Positions 18,279 to 27,368 are shown, counted from the first letter of the stretch. The stretch: DNA of 64,000 nt from Acidimicrobiales bacterium (GCA_036378675.1 DASUWA010000031.1:50510-114509), one strand, 5' to 3'. Notes: generated from the letters alone by a model not told the origin. Numbers and translations: made by a program.

Positions 18279-19226
18279 CTACCCGAACGTGAATACGTAT
18301 GCCTCGGCGCCCGGCTCGAGGAATCTGATCTCCACGGTTCGCTCCACGACCGCACCCCGCTGGCGCACCAGTTGGTAGAGACGGCCTTCCCGTAAGGTCG
18401 CCATACCCTCCTCGTCGACGTCAACCCCGTGAGCGGATCCGGGCGCCTCTCCGTCGAGTAGCACCCGGAATGGAATCGGATCCGTGGCTTGGCTGTCGAG
18501 CACGAGATGCGCGTCGCGGGCGTGGAACCGGAAGACGATGCCGCTGCCTGACTTGTCAACGACCACGCTCTCGAATCCGATCGTCCATGCCCCGCTGAGC
18601 CCCCACTGGTTGAGGCGGAGACGCTCGGGCAGCTCATAGCTGCCGGGTTCGTCGAGCAACGCCTTACCGGGTGACGCGAAGTTCTCCGATCGGCCGCAGC
18701 CGAGATACGTCTCGGGTGTTCGCAGGTGGGACCAGTCGGCTTCCGCCTCGACGCCGGCTCCTTCAACCTTGATGAGCTCACGCTGCACTCCGAGGAGCCG
18801 TTGGATCGTGCGCTCGGACTGCTCGTAGCGTCCCTCCCCGAAATGCTCGTCGCGAATGACGCCGTCAGGATCGACGAAGTAGAGCGCCGGCCAGTAGTGG
18901 TTGTCGAACGCGGTCCAGATCTTGTAGTCGTTGTCGATCGCGACCGGATAGTCGATTTCTCGGTCGAACACGGCCTGTCGCACGCCGTCGACCTGGTGCT
19001 CGAAGGAGAACTCGGGAGTATGGACGCCTATAACGATCAGCCCGTCGTCTCGGTACGCGCGCGCCCAACCTCGGACGTACGGCTCCGTGCGAAGCCAGTT
19101 GATACACGTCAACGTCCAGAAATCGACCACTACGGCGTGGCCCCGCAACTCGGCAGTGGTCAGAGGCTCGGAGTTGAGCCATTCGGCCGCACCGTCGAGG
19201 GCCGGCATGTGACTTCGTCGGAACAC
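18279..19226 (-). CDS. Redoxin/thioredoxin-domain protein (DipZ-like C-terminal domain)
   Basis: The 315-residue protein has a thioredoxin-like first half with D-F-W-T-L-T-C41-I-N-W44-L-R-T-E-P-Y and later H-Y-W-P-A-L-Y-F-V-D, where the proline is the cis-proline. The second half (residues about 165-315) resembles the beta-rich domain that follows thioredoxin in DipZ-type proteins. The second active-site cysteine is Trp, so disulfide exchange by a CxxC pair is impossible. A one-cysteine peroxidase-like role is possible. The start could also be the ATG at 19208. No signal peptide is seen. Confidence 0.75.
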   Translation of the reverse strand: MFRRSHMPALDGAAEWLNSEPLTTAELRGHAVVVDFWTLTCINWLRTEPYVRGWARAYRDDGLIVIGVHTPEFSFEHQVDGVRQAVFDREIDYPVAIDNDYKIWTAFDNHYWPALYFVDPDGVIRDEHFGEGRYEQSERTIQRLLGVQRELIKVEGAGVEAEADWSHLRTPETYLGCGRSENFASPGKALLDEPGSYELPERLRLNQWGLSGAWTIGFESVVVDKSGSGIVFRFHARDAHLVLDSQATDPIPFRVLLDGEAPGSAHGVDVDEEGMATLREGRLYQLVRQRGAVVERTVEIRFLEPGAEAYVFTFG

Positions 19227-19297
19227 GTTTCCAACGATGGTGGACTGGTCTCGAAGTCGCGCCCGTCGAAGACCCTGGTTTTCCCCCGGTTCTGCCG

Positions 19298-20932
19298 CTA
19301 GAGCGCGCTTACCGGCAGCTCGACGGCGGACGGATGCTCGGAATCGTGAAACACCTCGAGAACACCCGGGAAGAGAGCCGCTGCGGTTCCGAGCGGTTCG
19401 CCTCCCCCGAGATTCCGTGCATATAGCGGGTGGGCGGCGCTCGATAGTTGCACCCGGATCCGGTGCCCGGCTTTGAAGGTGTGGGCGGTCGGCCAGAGCG
19501 CGAGGCGCACCCGGACCGAACCGTCCGGCGAGGTTTCGATGTCGCCTTCCTTGATCCTGATGATCCCGTCGCAGATGTTGTACGAGTTCCTCCGCTCAGT
19601 AACGTCGCAAAGCCTGACGAAGAGGTCGTAAGCGGTCCGGCTGCAGCGCACCCAGACTTCGGCGTTGACGGGCCCGGCCACGGTGAGATCCCTCGTCAAG
19701 GCGGCGCTCGTGTAACTGAGCACGTCGGGCCGTGACTCACGCCGTCGCTGCTTCCTTTTTCCTGATCTGATCGGGTCGAGGCTGGGGCCCCCGAGTCCGG
19801 GCGCCGGGTCCGCCGGGTCGTAGCGGAACTTGTCCGGCACTCCACGCGACGGCCGGTCCACCGACAACGACCGCCCCCCTTGCAGGTTCCACCTCTCCAC
19901 TTCGAACGCCGGTGGCCAGTTCGCCGCCTCGACCCATCGCTTCGACCCGGTCACGAAGTACCGAACGGGTTGTCGCTGAGTCGCCGGCCCGTTCCGCAGA
20001 TGGGTCCCGAACCAATCGAGCCCGTCGCGGATCGACGTCGAGCCCGCTCCGATGCTGGTGTGGGTCCAGGGACCGATGGTCAGACGCGCCTCCCTACCCG
20101 CGTCCCGAAGCCGGCGGAAGTCCTCGAGCTCTCCGGGAAGGAAGATGTCGTACCAGCCGGCGATCATGGTCGCCGGCGGGGTGCGGTCGACCTCTTTGGA
20201 CCAGTCGAGCGGCTCCCACCACGGATCGTCGATCGCGTCGTGGACGAGCCAGTCCTGGTAGTAGGGGACTTGCGACCCGAGCACCTTCGTGTCGGCGTCC
20301 TCGAGCGGCAGGGTGGTGTAGGCGAGAGCCAGCTTCCGCCGGCCCGCCAGCATCCGCCACAGCAACTTCCGCACCGGAAGCTCCTGGATCTGCACCTGAT
20401 TGACCCAAAAGGCGCCGGTTTCGAGGGCGAACGAGCCTCCGGGATACACGATGTCTCTGACCCGGGCGGTCGTCACCTGCAACGACATCGCCTTGACGAA
20501 GGGAGGAGGGTCGGCGGCGACGGCCCATTGGACGAGTCCCAAATAGCTCGGCCCGAACGTACCCACGGACCCGGTGAACCACGGTTGGTCGGCGAGCCAT
20601 TCGAGGGTCGATTGTCCGTCGGCACGCTCGTTGCGGAACGGGTCGAACGACCTCCCTCCCGAGCCGAACGTCCCCCGGCAGCTTTGGATCACCACTTGGT
20701 AGCCGCGTTCGGAAAAAAGGCGGCCGTAGACGCCTAGCTGGCGCCTTCCGTACGGCGAGCGGAGCAGCAGGACGGGATCGGAGTCCGCGGTGGCCGGGGC
20801 GTACCAGCGGTCGGCCAGGAGGATGGCGCCGTCGGGCATTTTTGCCTCGAGATCACGGTCGACTCGCACTTCGGTGGATAGCGCCGGCGGCAAACGGCCG
20901 ATCTTCGCGAACACCCAGCTGGGAAGAGACAT
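19298..20932 (-). CDS. CocE/NonD family hydrolase (S15 superfamily)
   Basis: The 544-residue alpha/beta hydrolase resembles cocaine esterase and X-Pro dipeptidyl-peptidase relatives. The nucleophile elbow is G-P-S-Y-L-G, an upstream C-R-G-T-F-G-S-G-G forms the oxyanion region, and G-W-Y-D supplies the acid. W-T-H likely carries the catalytic histidine. A C-terminal jelly-roll domain follows. I start at ATG 20932 because AGGAGG lies 5 bases before it; a GTG two codons upstream overlaps the ribosome site. The substrate is probably an ester or amide but is not readable. Confidence 0.85.
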   Translation of the reverse strand: MSLPSWVFAKIGRLPPALSTEVRVDRDLEAKMPDGAILLADRWYAPATADSDPVLLLRSPYGRRQLGVYGRLFSERGYQVVIQSCRGTFGSGGRSFDPFRNERADGQSTLEWLADQPWFTGSVGTFGPSYLGLVQWAVAADPPPFVKAMSLQVTTARVRDIVYPGGSFALETGAFWVNQVQIQELPVRKLLWRMLAGRRKLALAYTTLPLEDADTKVLGSQVPYYQDWLVHDAIDDPWWEPLDWSKEVDRTPPATMIAGWYDIFLPGELEDFRRLRDAGREARLTIGPWTHTSIGAGSTSIRDGLDWFGTHLRNGPATQRQPVRYFVTGSKRWVEAANWPPAFEVERWNLQGGRSLSVDRPSRGVPDKFRYDPADPAPGLGGPSLDPIRSGKRKQRRRESRPDVLSYTSAALTRDLTVAGPVNAEVWVRCSRTAYDLFVRLCDVTERRNSYNICDGIIRIKEGDIETSPDGSVRVRLALWPTAHTFKAGHRIRVQLSSAAHPLYARNLGGGEPLGTAAALFPGVLEVFHDSEHPSAVELPVSAL

Positions 20933-20985
20933 CCCCACCTCCTGATCTGCACTCGCACGGTACCCGCCCGGCGCGACGTGACATC

Positions 20986-21792
20986 ATGCTGGCGATGAGC
21001 AAGATGCTGGAAGGACGATTCGCGGGCGGTCGGTTGTACTACCGCCATTGGGATACGGGAGCCCCGGCGAAGGCGCAGGTGGTGATAGCGCACGGCTTCG
21101 CCGAGCACTCCGGGCGGTACTCGCACGTCGCGTCCGCCCTGAACGCCGCTGGCTTCTCCGCGTGGGCGTTGGACCACCGGGGGCACGGCCAGTCCGAGGG
21201 TGACCGGGCCGACATCGGGTCGGTGGCGGCCGCGGTCGCCGACTTGGACTTGTTCGTCAATCTGGTGAGGGATGCAGCCCCATCGGGCCCGCTCTTCCTG
21301 GTAGGGCATTCGATGGGCGGGCTGATTGCGGCCGCGTATGCCGAGGATCATCAGGATCGCCTGACCGGGCTCCTCCTTTCCGGAGCGCTGTTGTATGTGG
21401 CGCCGGAGATCGTCGCCCTGGCCGACCTCGAGGAGATTCCCGATCTCGGGCTGGCGGATGCGGTGTCGAGCGACCCGGCGGTGGTCCAGGCCTACAAAGA
21501 CGACCCGCTCGTGTATCTCGGACCGCCTCCCCGCAGGTTCATCGAGTCCTTCGCTCAGGTCGAGGGGGTCCGCTCGAGACTGAAGGAGCTGACCCTGCCG
21601 ATCCTGGCGATGCACGGCAGCAGCGACCTGCTCGTCAGCCCGCAGGCGTTGCGCGATCTGGTGGCGTCCGCATCTAGTGAGGACATGACTTCGGTGTTGT
21701 GGCCGGGCCTGTGGCACGAGATCTTCAACGAGCCGCGGAACAGCGACGTCATCTCCACGATGGCGGCGTGGATCGCGGCCCGCACCGGCTAG
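20986..21792 (+). CDS. Alpha/beta hydrolase, monoacylglycerol lipase-like
   Basis: The roughly 268-residue protein has H-G-F-A-E-H-S-G-R-Y, L-D-H-R-G-H-G-Q-S-E-G and the nucleophile elbow G-H-S-M-G-G, all typical of lysophospholipase/monoacylglycerol lipases. The acid is in H-G-S-S-D-L-L and the histidine in W-H-E-I-F-N-E. Two in-frame ATGs (20986 and 20995) are possible and neither has a clear ribosome site. It diverges from the CocE-like gene by 53 bp, and its stop overlaps the ligase gene by 4 bp tail to tail. Confidence 0.88.
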   Translation: MLAMSKMLEGRFAGGRLYYRHWDTGAPAKAQVVIAHGFAEHSGRYSHVASALNAAGFSAWALDHRGHGQSEGDRADIGSVAAAVADLDLFVNLVRDAAPSGPLFLVGHSMGGLIAAAYAEDHQDRLTGLLLSGALLYVAPEIVALADLEEIPDLGLADAVSSDPAVVQAYKDDPLVYLGPPPRRFIESFAQVEGVRSRLKELTLPILAMHGSSDLLVSPQALRDLVASASSEDMTSVLWPGLWHEIFNEPRNSDVISTMAAWIAARTG

Positions 21793-23336
21793 GCCATCTG
21801 GTCTTCCCGCCGGACTTCCTTCGGTTTCTTGTCCGGACGCAGCCCCTGGAAGCTCGGATGGCGCAGCCTGCCGTCGGTCGTCCACTCGGTGAATGAGATC
21901 TCCGCGACCAACTCGGGCCGGACCCAGTGGGCTTTCTTTTCCTTCACCGTCTCAGCAACCGGCGGCTGTTGGACCTCGGCCTTGGCCAGCCGACCGTGCA
22001 GATCTTTCAGCGTCTTGTCATCGAAGCCGGTGCCCACCTTGCCCGCGTAGTGGATCGTGCCCTTATCGTCGTAGTAGCCCACTAGCAGCGCTCCGAACCC
22101 GATGCGTGATCCCGTGGGGTCGGTCCAGCCGACGACAACCAGCTCCTGGCTCGCCGAGCACTTGACTTTGCGCCAATCGTGGCTCCGGCCGGACTGGTAT
22201 GGGGCTGATGTCCGCTTGGCGATCAGACCCTCCCAGCCGTTCTTGCAAGCGTCGTCCAGGAGGGCCTGAGGCTCGCCGTTCAAACGTTCGACGAGGGATA
22301 TCCGGTCGTTCGCCTGTTCAAGTACTTGCGCGAGAAGTTTGTGGCGGTCTGTCAACGGCAGGATCGTCGTGTCCTTGCCGAGCAACTGGAGAAGATCGAA
22401 TACGCAGTAGACCGGCTTCGCAGTTCGGCCGGGACGTTGCAGCTCGGCGAAGCTGGTGCGGCCCCTGACGAACGCGACGACCTCTCCGTCGATGGTGAAG
22501 TTGTCCGCGGGCAGCTTGCTCAACGCTTCGACTATCTCCGGGAACCGAGATGTGAATTGGAGGTGGTTGCGTGACCAGAGCGTGACGTCCTTGCCGTTGC
22601 GGACGGCGAGGCACCGAAGCCCGTCAAATTTTCGCTCGTACTCCCATTCGTCGTCCGAAATGGCACGCAGCTCGGTCTTCTTGAGGGGCTGTGCGAGCAT
22701 CGGCGGCATCCAGGTCGCCGTTTCGCGGGTCCACGTGTCGGGGTCGGGTTGCTCGGCGAGATCCTCGATGTTGAGGCCTGACTTGACCGACTCGGGCGCC
22801 GTCTCGGTGATGTTCTTCGAGGGATCGGCATACTCGTCAGAACGTTTGATGAGGAGCCAGTTGTCGTCGCCACCGGTCCTGGTGAGCGACCAGCCCCCCT
22901 CGAGCTTGGTGCCTTCGAGCCATATCGAAAGGTGCCCGGCTTTGACGGCACTTGTGACGTCGACGGGCTTGCCCCGTTTCTCGGTGATGTTTCTGTAGGT
23001 CCCACGGTCCCACACCACGACACTGCCCGACCCGTACTGAGCCTCTGGGATGATCCCTTCGAAGTCCTCGTAGTCGAGCGGGTGGTCCTCGACGTGGACG
23101 GCTAGACGCTTCTCCTTCGGATCGTACGACGGGCCCTTCGGTACAGCCCAGGAGATGAGTACCCCGTCCGCCTCCAACCTGAAGTCGTAATGCAGCCTCC
23201 TCGCAGCGTGCTTCTGAACAACGAAGCGCGGTTGGTCCCGGTGGTCGGCTTCTTCACCGGTTGGGGCGCCCGACGGTTCGGGGGTGGTGTCGAAACTCCG
23301 CTTGGCGCGGTATCGCTCCAGCCGGTCGGATGGCAC
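21789..23336 (-). CDS. ATP-dependent DNA ligase with 3'-phosphoesterase domain (LigD-like)
   Basis: The 515-residue protein combines an N-terminal phosphoesterase domain (F-V-V-Q-K-H-A-A-R-R-L-H49-Y-D-F-R-L-E, then W-A-V-P-K-G) with an ATP-dependent ligase. The adenylated lysine is K236 in K-F-D-G-L-R. The OB-domain end carries F-T-E-W-T-T-D-G-R-L-R-H-P-S. This is LigD without the polymerase module, as in several actinobacteria where POL is a separate gene. It likely acts in non-homologous end joining, but no ku gene lies in the window. The start is GTG. Confidence 0.93.
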   Translation of the reverse strand: MPSDRLERYRAKRSFDTTPEPSGAPTGEEADHRDQPRFVVQKHAARRLHYDFRLEADGVLISWAVPKGPSYDPKEKRLAVHVEDHPLDYEDFEGIIPEAQYGSGSVVVWDRGTYRNITEKRGKPVDVTSAVKAGHLSIWLEGTKLEGGWSLTRTGGDDNWLLIKRSDEYADPSKNITETAPESVKSGLNIEDLAEQPDPDTWTRETATWMPPMLAQPLKKTELRAISDDEWEYERKFDGLRCLAVRNGKDVTLWSRNHLQFTSRFPEIVEALSKLPADNFTIDGEVVAFVRGRTSFAELQRPGRTAKPVYCVFDLLQLLGKDTTILPLTDRHKLLAQVLEQANDRISLVERLNGEPQALLDDACKNGWEGLIAKRTSAPYQSGRSHDWRKVKCSASQELVVVGWTDPTGSRIGFGALLVGYYDDKGTIHYAGKVGTGFDDKTLKDLHGRLAKAEVQQPPVAETVKEKKAHWVRPELVAEISFTEWTTDGRLRHPSFQGLRPDKKPKEVRREDQMA

Positions 23337-23397
23337 GCAATCAACGTACCCAGGGCCTGGCTGCTACGCGGCTGGCAATCCAGTTCCCGTGAAATCC

Positions 23398-23619
23398 CTC
23401 GGCACCGGCGCTGGTCGTTTTCCCAAGGTCGCATCAAACGATCCGGCCGAGCTGGCCGTCGAGGTATGGGCACTCACTCACGGTCTGGTCAGCCTGTAAC
23501 TCGCCGAGCTGCTTCCCGCAGAACAAGCCTCGGCCACCTCGAATCCGGAGCGCAGACTGATCCCCCAAGCCAGGAACTGGCTCGGGCGTGCGCTTGACAG
23601 GCGAACGTCTGTTCGATAG
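23398..23619 (+). pseudogene. Remnant of a TetR regulator C-terminal domain with an in-frame stop
   Basis: The frame reads A-V-E-V-W-A-L-T-H-G-L-V-S-L, then TAA at 23497-23499, then L-A-E-L-L-P-A-E-Q and on to TAG at 23617. W-A-x-x-H-G-L-V-S-L-E is typical of TetR C-terminal (WHG-type) domains, so the TAA probably replaces a glutamate codon. No N-terminal helix-turn-helix is present upstream. This accounts for most of the gap between the ligase and the HNH gene. Confidence 0.5.
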
Positions 23620-23712
23620 TCTGGTGAGTGGCGCCTCGAGGCCGGGCGTGTCAATGCTTTGAAGCGGCCTCCTCCAGTACAGGTTTGTTTTGCGCGCCTT
23701 GGAGGAGGTGTT

Positions 23713-24904
23713 GTGCCGGCATCCATCATCGAAGCAGTCGATCGTCTACTCGACGCCACCTCGGGTTTCGACGCCGGCATCTACTCGGGTGCTGACTGTG
23801 CGCTGATCGCCGAGAGAGTCTCGTTGGCCGAGAAGGCCTGTGCGGGTGTCCGGCTTTTGGCCGCGGCGCGTGCGGTGGAGTGCAAGGCCCATGAGCAGAA
23901 GGGTTATGCCGACGGGGCGGACTGGCTCGCCCGCCACTCCGACATCACCCCCGGTGAGGCGAAACGGAAGCTGAAGACCGCCGGCAATATGGGGGACAAG
24001 ACCAAGGACGCTCTCCTGGGCGGGAAGCTGTCGCTCGATCAGGCGGAGGAGATCACCAACACCGCCCAGGAGGCCCCCGGAAGCGAGGGTGAGCTGGTTG
24101 AGCTTGCTCCCACGACGGATCTGAGCCGCCTGCGCGAAGAGGCACGGGACCGGCGTCTCGCGGCAATCAAACGTGAAGAGCTTCAGGAGCGGCAACGAAG
24201 AGCCCGCTGTTTCCGGTCCTGGACCGACGGCATGGGTATGGTCCGGTTCCAAGGTGCCCTGCCGCCTGGGACCGGTTTGCCGCTGGTTCGGCGCATCGAG
24301 CTGGGGGCTTACCGGTTGCGCAAGGCAGCCAAACAAGACGCCGATACCGAAGTCGAACCTCTCGACGCCTACGCAGCTGACTCGCTGGTCGACATGTTGA
24401 ACAACTGCGGTGACTCCAAACGTTCGACCAACGTGGAGCTGACCATCCTCTGTGACAACCATCCTCTGTGACATTCGGGCCTGGCGGCGCGGCCACACTC
24501 ACGAGGGTGAACCCTGCCACATCGTCGACGGCGGTCCGATCACTCCGGAGCTGGCCAAAGAACTCGCCAAAGACGCGTTCATCAACGCGGTGCTTCATGA
24601 TGGGGTGGACATCATCAAGCTCGCCCGATTCGGCCGGCACATCCCGGCCCACCTGCGCGCAGCGCTCGACATCGGCGACCCGCCCGACTTCGACGGCAAG
24701 AAATGCGCCGACTGCGGTAAACGCCACCGACTCCAACTCGATCACGTCGACCCAGTCGCCAACAACGGGCCCACCAGCTACAAGAACCTTCAACCTCGCT
24801 GCTACACCGACCACCAAGCCAAGACCGAACAAGACCGCAAGGCCGGATTGCTAAAGCGAAGTGGAAGGCCACGAGGTGACAGGCAAGAAAGCAAGCCCCC
24901 TTAG
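23713..24904 (+). pseudogene. HNH endonuclease/DUF222-type gene broken by a frameshift
   Basis: Two frames together encode one actinobacterial DUF222-HNH protein. The first (23713-24471) holds the DUF222-like helical part and ends at V-E-L-T-I-L-C-D. The second continues as I-R-A-W-R-R-G-H-T-H to the HNH core C-A-D-C-G-K-R-H-R-L-Q-L-D-H-V-D-P and N-L-Q-P-R-C. The break coincides with a perfect 16-bp tandem duplication, and removing one copy restores a single frame. The start is GTG 23713 with GGAGGAGG 4 bases upstream. These genes are repetitive in actinobacterial genomes and their role is unclear. Confidence 0.85.
24442..24473. repeat. 16-bp tandem duplication causing the frameshift
   Basis: ACCATCCTCTGTGACA occurs at 24442-24457 and again at 24458-24473 with no mismatch. 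Sixteen bases shift the frame by one. The duplication falls inside the sequence coding for T-I-L-C-D of the HNH gene. Confidence 0.95.
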
Positions 24905-24954
24905 AAGACCGACGTTTTCGTTCCCACTGAACATTCTTGAAAGGAGGCCGCCGG

Positions 24955-25485
24955 GTGTGTGCCTTTTGTGAAGGTGAGACGCATGAAGATTTCGTCGACA
25001 GCCTGCGGTGCAAGGTATCGAGGTTCGGCTTCACGCTCATGAGCGTCGGGGACGGCCCCGAAGACCGAGGCGTGGTGTACACAATCGGGTTGATCGACGA
25101 GTGCGATCATCCCGAACTCCTTATCAGCGGTTATCCGATCGCGGACGCCGCCGAGATCCTCTGCGACGTGGGCAGATTTGTGAGCCGAGGGCATCGAATT
25201 GACCAATGGCGATCATTTCGATACAAGCGCGCCGCCAAACTTGGTCTCGTTCAAATCGACGAAGAACATCTCCGAGACGGGCTCATGGCCGCGTGGAACT
25301 GGTGCTACGGGGACGTCGATGTCGGACGGCTCACTGCCCTGCAGGTGCTTCTACCTGATGGAAGTTGTTGCTTCAGGCACCAAACCACTCAGCCGGTCCT
25401 GGGACCACTGAAGGTTCGACGGCACCCAAATTGGATGCAGCGTGACGACAACCGGGTAGTGATCAGGCTCCCACAGTCGGTGTAG
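24955..25485 (+). CDS. DUF4262 domain-containing protein
   Basis: The 176-residue protein has the pattern of DUF4262: an N-terminal region ending R-F-G-F-T-L-M-S-V, then V-V-Y-T-I-G-L and H-P-E-L-L-I-S-G-Y-P, and a late W-N-W-C-Y-G. The function of this family is not known to me. I choose GTG 24955, which has AAGGAGG 7 bases upstream, over the TTG at 24937 that lies in front of it. It sits alone in an accessory stretch behind the broken HNH gene. Confidence 0.8.
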   Translation: MCAFCEGETHEDFVDSLRCKVSRFGFTLMSVGDGPEDRGVVYTIGLIDECDHPELLISGYPIADAAEILCDVGRFVSRGHRIDQWRSFRYKRAAKLGLVQIDEEHLRDGLMAAWNWCYGDVDVGRLTALQVLLPDGSCCFRHQTTQPVLGPLKVRRHPNWMQRDDNRVVIRLPQSV

Positions 25486-25565
25486 CCAAATATTTGGTGT
25501 CGTTCGTATTGATACCGCCGACAACTGCAACGCCGCTCACTGCGGTCGCAACCCGGTAGTACAGG

Positions 25566-25801
25566 GCCTACGTCGACGGAGGGCACCTGGTGCTTCAAAA
25601 GAAGGTCGGGTCGACGTTGACCAACCTGGCCTCAGTGAGCTTCCCCGCCGGTGGTGGTGTGAACTACACACTGCGATTCCAGGCGATCGGGACCGTTCTC
25701 TACGCCAAGGTTTGGATGACCGGTAGCGCCGAGCCGGGTTGGATGGTCCAGGCAACCGACCCCAACATTCCCCTCCGGTCAGGAAGCCGAAATGCGGCCT
25801 A
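25566..25801 (+). pseudogene. Fragment of a secreted/surface protein module
   Basis: The frame A-Y-V-D-G-G-H-L-V-L-Q-K-K continues to Y-T-L-R-F-Q-A-I-G-T and L-Y-A-K-V-W-M-T-G-S-A-E-P. This resembles the beta-sandwich (LamG/GH16-like) repeats of large actinobacterial surface proteins. A TAG lies just upstream in the same frame and no start with a ribosome site is visible. It is probably a scrap of a longer gene. The rest of the gap between 25486 and 25798 shows nothing else. Confidence 0.4.
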
Positions 25802-26038
25802 AGGCGCGGTGTGGCGGGAGGGTGCTGTCGTGAACCAAGCCGCAATGAGGGCGATGACAGCGAGGGTCACGGAGGCGATGCCGTGCTTGATGTGGTGATG
25901 AGCGGACCCCTTGAGGTGGCCTGGGAAGAACGACGGCAGGTTGGCGGCGGTGGTCGTGAAGTACACGACACCGATCACGACCAGGGCCACGGCGACGAGG
26001 ATCATCAGGCCCGTCAGGGGCCGAAAGCGAACTGACAC
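25799..26038 (-). CDS. Small two-helix membrane protein
   Basis: The 79-residue protein has two hydrophobic segments (about residues 8-28 and 54-72) flanking L-P-S-F-F-P-G-H and a histidine run H-H-H-I-K-H-G-I-A. Similar short proteins with this L-P-S-F-F-P-G-H...H-H-H...K-H-G-I pattern are common and uncharacterised in actinobacteria. The start is GTG 26038 with a GGGAG ribosome site 4 bases upstream, and a longer open frame to 26164 lacks one. The stop abuts the surface-protein remnant. Confidence 0.7.
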   Translation of the reverse strand: MSVRFRPLTGLMILVAVALVVIGVVYFTTTAANLPSFFPGHLKGSAHHHIKHGIASVTLAVIALIAAWFTTAPSRHTAP

Positions 26039-26192
26039 GAATCTCCCTTCGGTGAAGCGGTCCAAGGTTAATCGACGCACCCGCCGGCCACAGTGGACCG
26101 CGAAAAAGGTGGATTTGCCTGTTCCCGGACGCGGCCCTGCCGTGCTAATGGTGTGGGCATACAACTGCTCCGCTAAGACAGGAGGAACGGAA

Positions 26193-26648
26193 GTGGCGAA
26201 GCCAATCCCCGACGAATACCCCCGAGTTATGCCTTACCTGCATGTCGACGGCGCAAAGGCGGCCATCGACTTCTACACGACAATCCTCGGCGCCAAGGAA
26301 CGAATGTCGATGCCGGGTCCCGAGGGCAAGATCGGGCATGCCGAGCTGATGATCGGCGACTCGGTGATCATGCTCGCCGACGAGTTCCCTGAGATGGGCG
26401 CCCCGTCACCCAAGACGGTGGGTGGGTCCCCGGTCACGATTCATGTCTACGTCGAGGACGTTGATTCGACCTTCGACAAGGCGATCAAGGCCGGCTCAAA
26501 GTCACTTCGGCCCGTCGAGGACAAGTTCTACGGGGACAGAGGCGGTGAGTTCGAGGATCCCTTCGGGCATCGCTGGAGCATCGCCACTCACATCGAGGAC
26601 CTGACTCCAGAGCAGATGCAGGAGCGCATGGGGCAGATGCCCGGGTAG
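26193..26648 (+). CDS. VOC family protein (PhnB/glyoxalase-like)
   Basis: The 151-residue protein has the vicinal-oxygen-chelate pattern: M-P-Y-L-H-V-D-G-A-K-A-A-I-D-F-Y at the N-terminus, A-E-L-M-I-G-D-S-V-I-M-L-A-D in the middle, and F-Y-G-D-R-G-G-E-F-E-D-P-F-G-H-R-W near the end. This pattern is the PhnB-like subgroup. No specific substrate can be assigned. The start is GTG 26193 with GGAGGA at 26181-26186. Confidence 0.88.
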   Translation: MAKPIPDEYPRVMPYLHVDGAKAAIDFYTTILGAKERMSMPGPEGKIGHAELMIGDSVIMLADEFPEMGAPSPKTVGGSPVTIHVYVEDVDSTFDKAIKAGSKSLRPVEDKFYGDRGGEFEDPFGHRWSIATHIEDLTPEQMQERMGQMPG

Positions 26649-26675
26649 CAGCCGACGGGCTCAGCGCACCGCCGA

Positions 26676-27116
26676 TCAGCTCTGAATCGATTCGGCTGTT
26701 TGGTGGAACCCTCCGTCAGCGGTACGGAGTCGGCGCGCAAGCTGCTTGGAAAGCACCGGCGAGATCGCTTCGTTCGAGATGAACGAGGTGAACGTCGCTT
26801 GGCCCATGACCAGCACAGTCATGGGAGTCGCTGCCTGGACCGTGGCGGTCCGCGGACCGCCGATCAACATGGACACCTCTCCGACGAAATCGCCGGGCCC
26901 CAGTGACGCGATGACCTCGCCTTCGATAGCAACGTCCGCCCACCCCTCGGCGATTACGAAAGCCTGCTTGTCATACCGGCCTTGCTCGGTCAGCGCCTGG
27001 CCTGACTTGATGTCGACAACGTCGACGAGGGGCACCAGCTTTTTGAGCTCACGGTCGGTGCGGGACGCGAGCGAAGGAATCACGCGAAGCATTTCGACAG
27101 TACGGTCCGTCTTCAA
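26676..27116 (-). CDS. Cyclic nucleotide-binding domain protein
   Basis: The 146-residue protein is essentially one cNMP-binding domain. The phosphate-binding cassette reads G-E-V-S-M-L-I-G-G-P-R-T-A-T-V-Q, with the arginine that contacts the cyclic phosphate preserved. There is no helix-turn-helix or enzyme domain, so it is a stand-alone sensor or a truncated regulator. The start appears to be TTG 27116, with AGGAGG 8 bases upstream; an ATG between them is out of frame. The 175-bp gap up to the tRNA holds nothing else recognisable. Confidence 0.8.
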   Translation of the reverse strand: MKTDRTVEMLRVIPSLASRTDRELKKLVPLVDVVDIKSGQALTEQGRYDKQAFVIAEGWADVAIEGEVIASLGPGDFVGEVSMLIGGPRTATVQAATPMTVLVMGQATFTSFISNEAISPVLSKQLARRLRTADGGFHQTAESIQS

Positions 27117-27291
27117 CGCACCATCCTCCTAGTCATAGTGGCCTCCTGGCCAGAGTGATCTGTCGACTGGAAGGCGCTACATCGGGACGAGCGATGCACC
27201 CGGACTTTCCGCGCCGTCGACCTCGGAGGAGGCATCGCTACGCCAGGCGTAGCGCCGGGAGCCCCTTGTGAGCCGCAACCCCCATGCGTGT

Positions 27292-27368
27292 TGGTGGGCG
27301 TGCCGGGCCTCGATCCCGGGACCTCGTCGGTGTGAACGACGCGCTCTACCAGACTGAGCCACACGCCC
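27292..27368 (-). tRNA. tRNA-Val (anticodon CAC)
   Basis: On the minus strand the acceptor GGGCGTG pairs with CACGCCC. The D arm is GCTC/GAGC, and the anticodon stem CGTCG/CGACG encloses the loop TTCACAC, giving anticodon CAC (valine, GUG). The T arm is CCGGG/CCCGG with loop ATCGAGG. The 3' CCA is encoded at 27294-27292. Confidence 0.93.
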
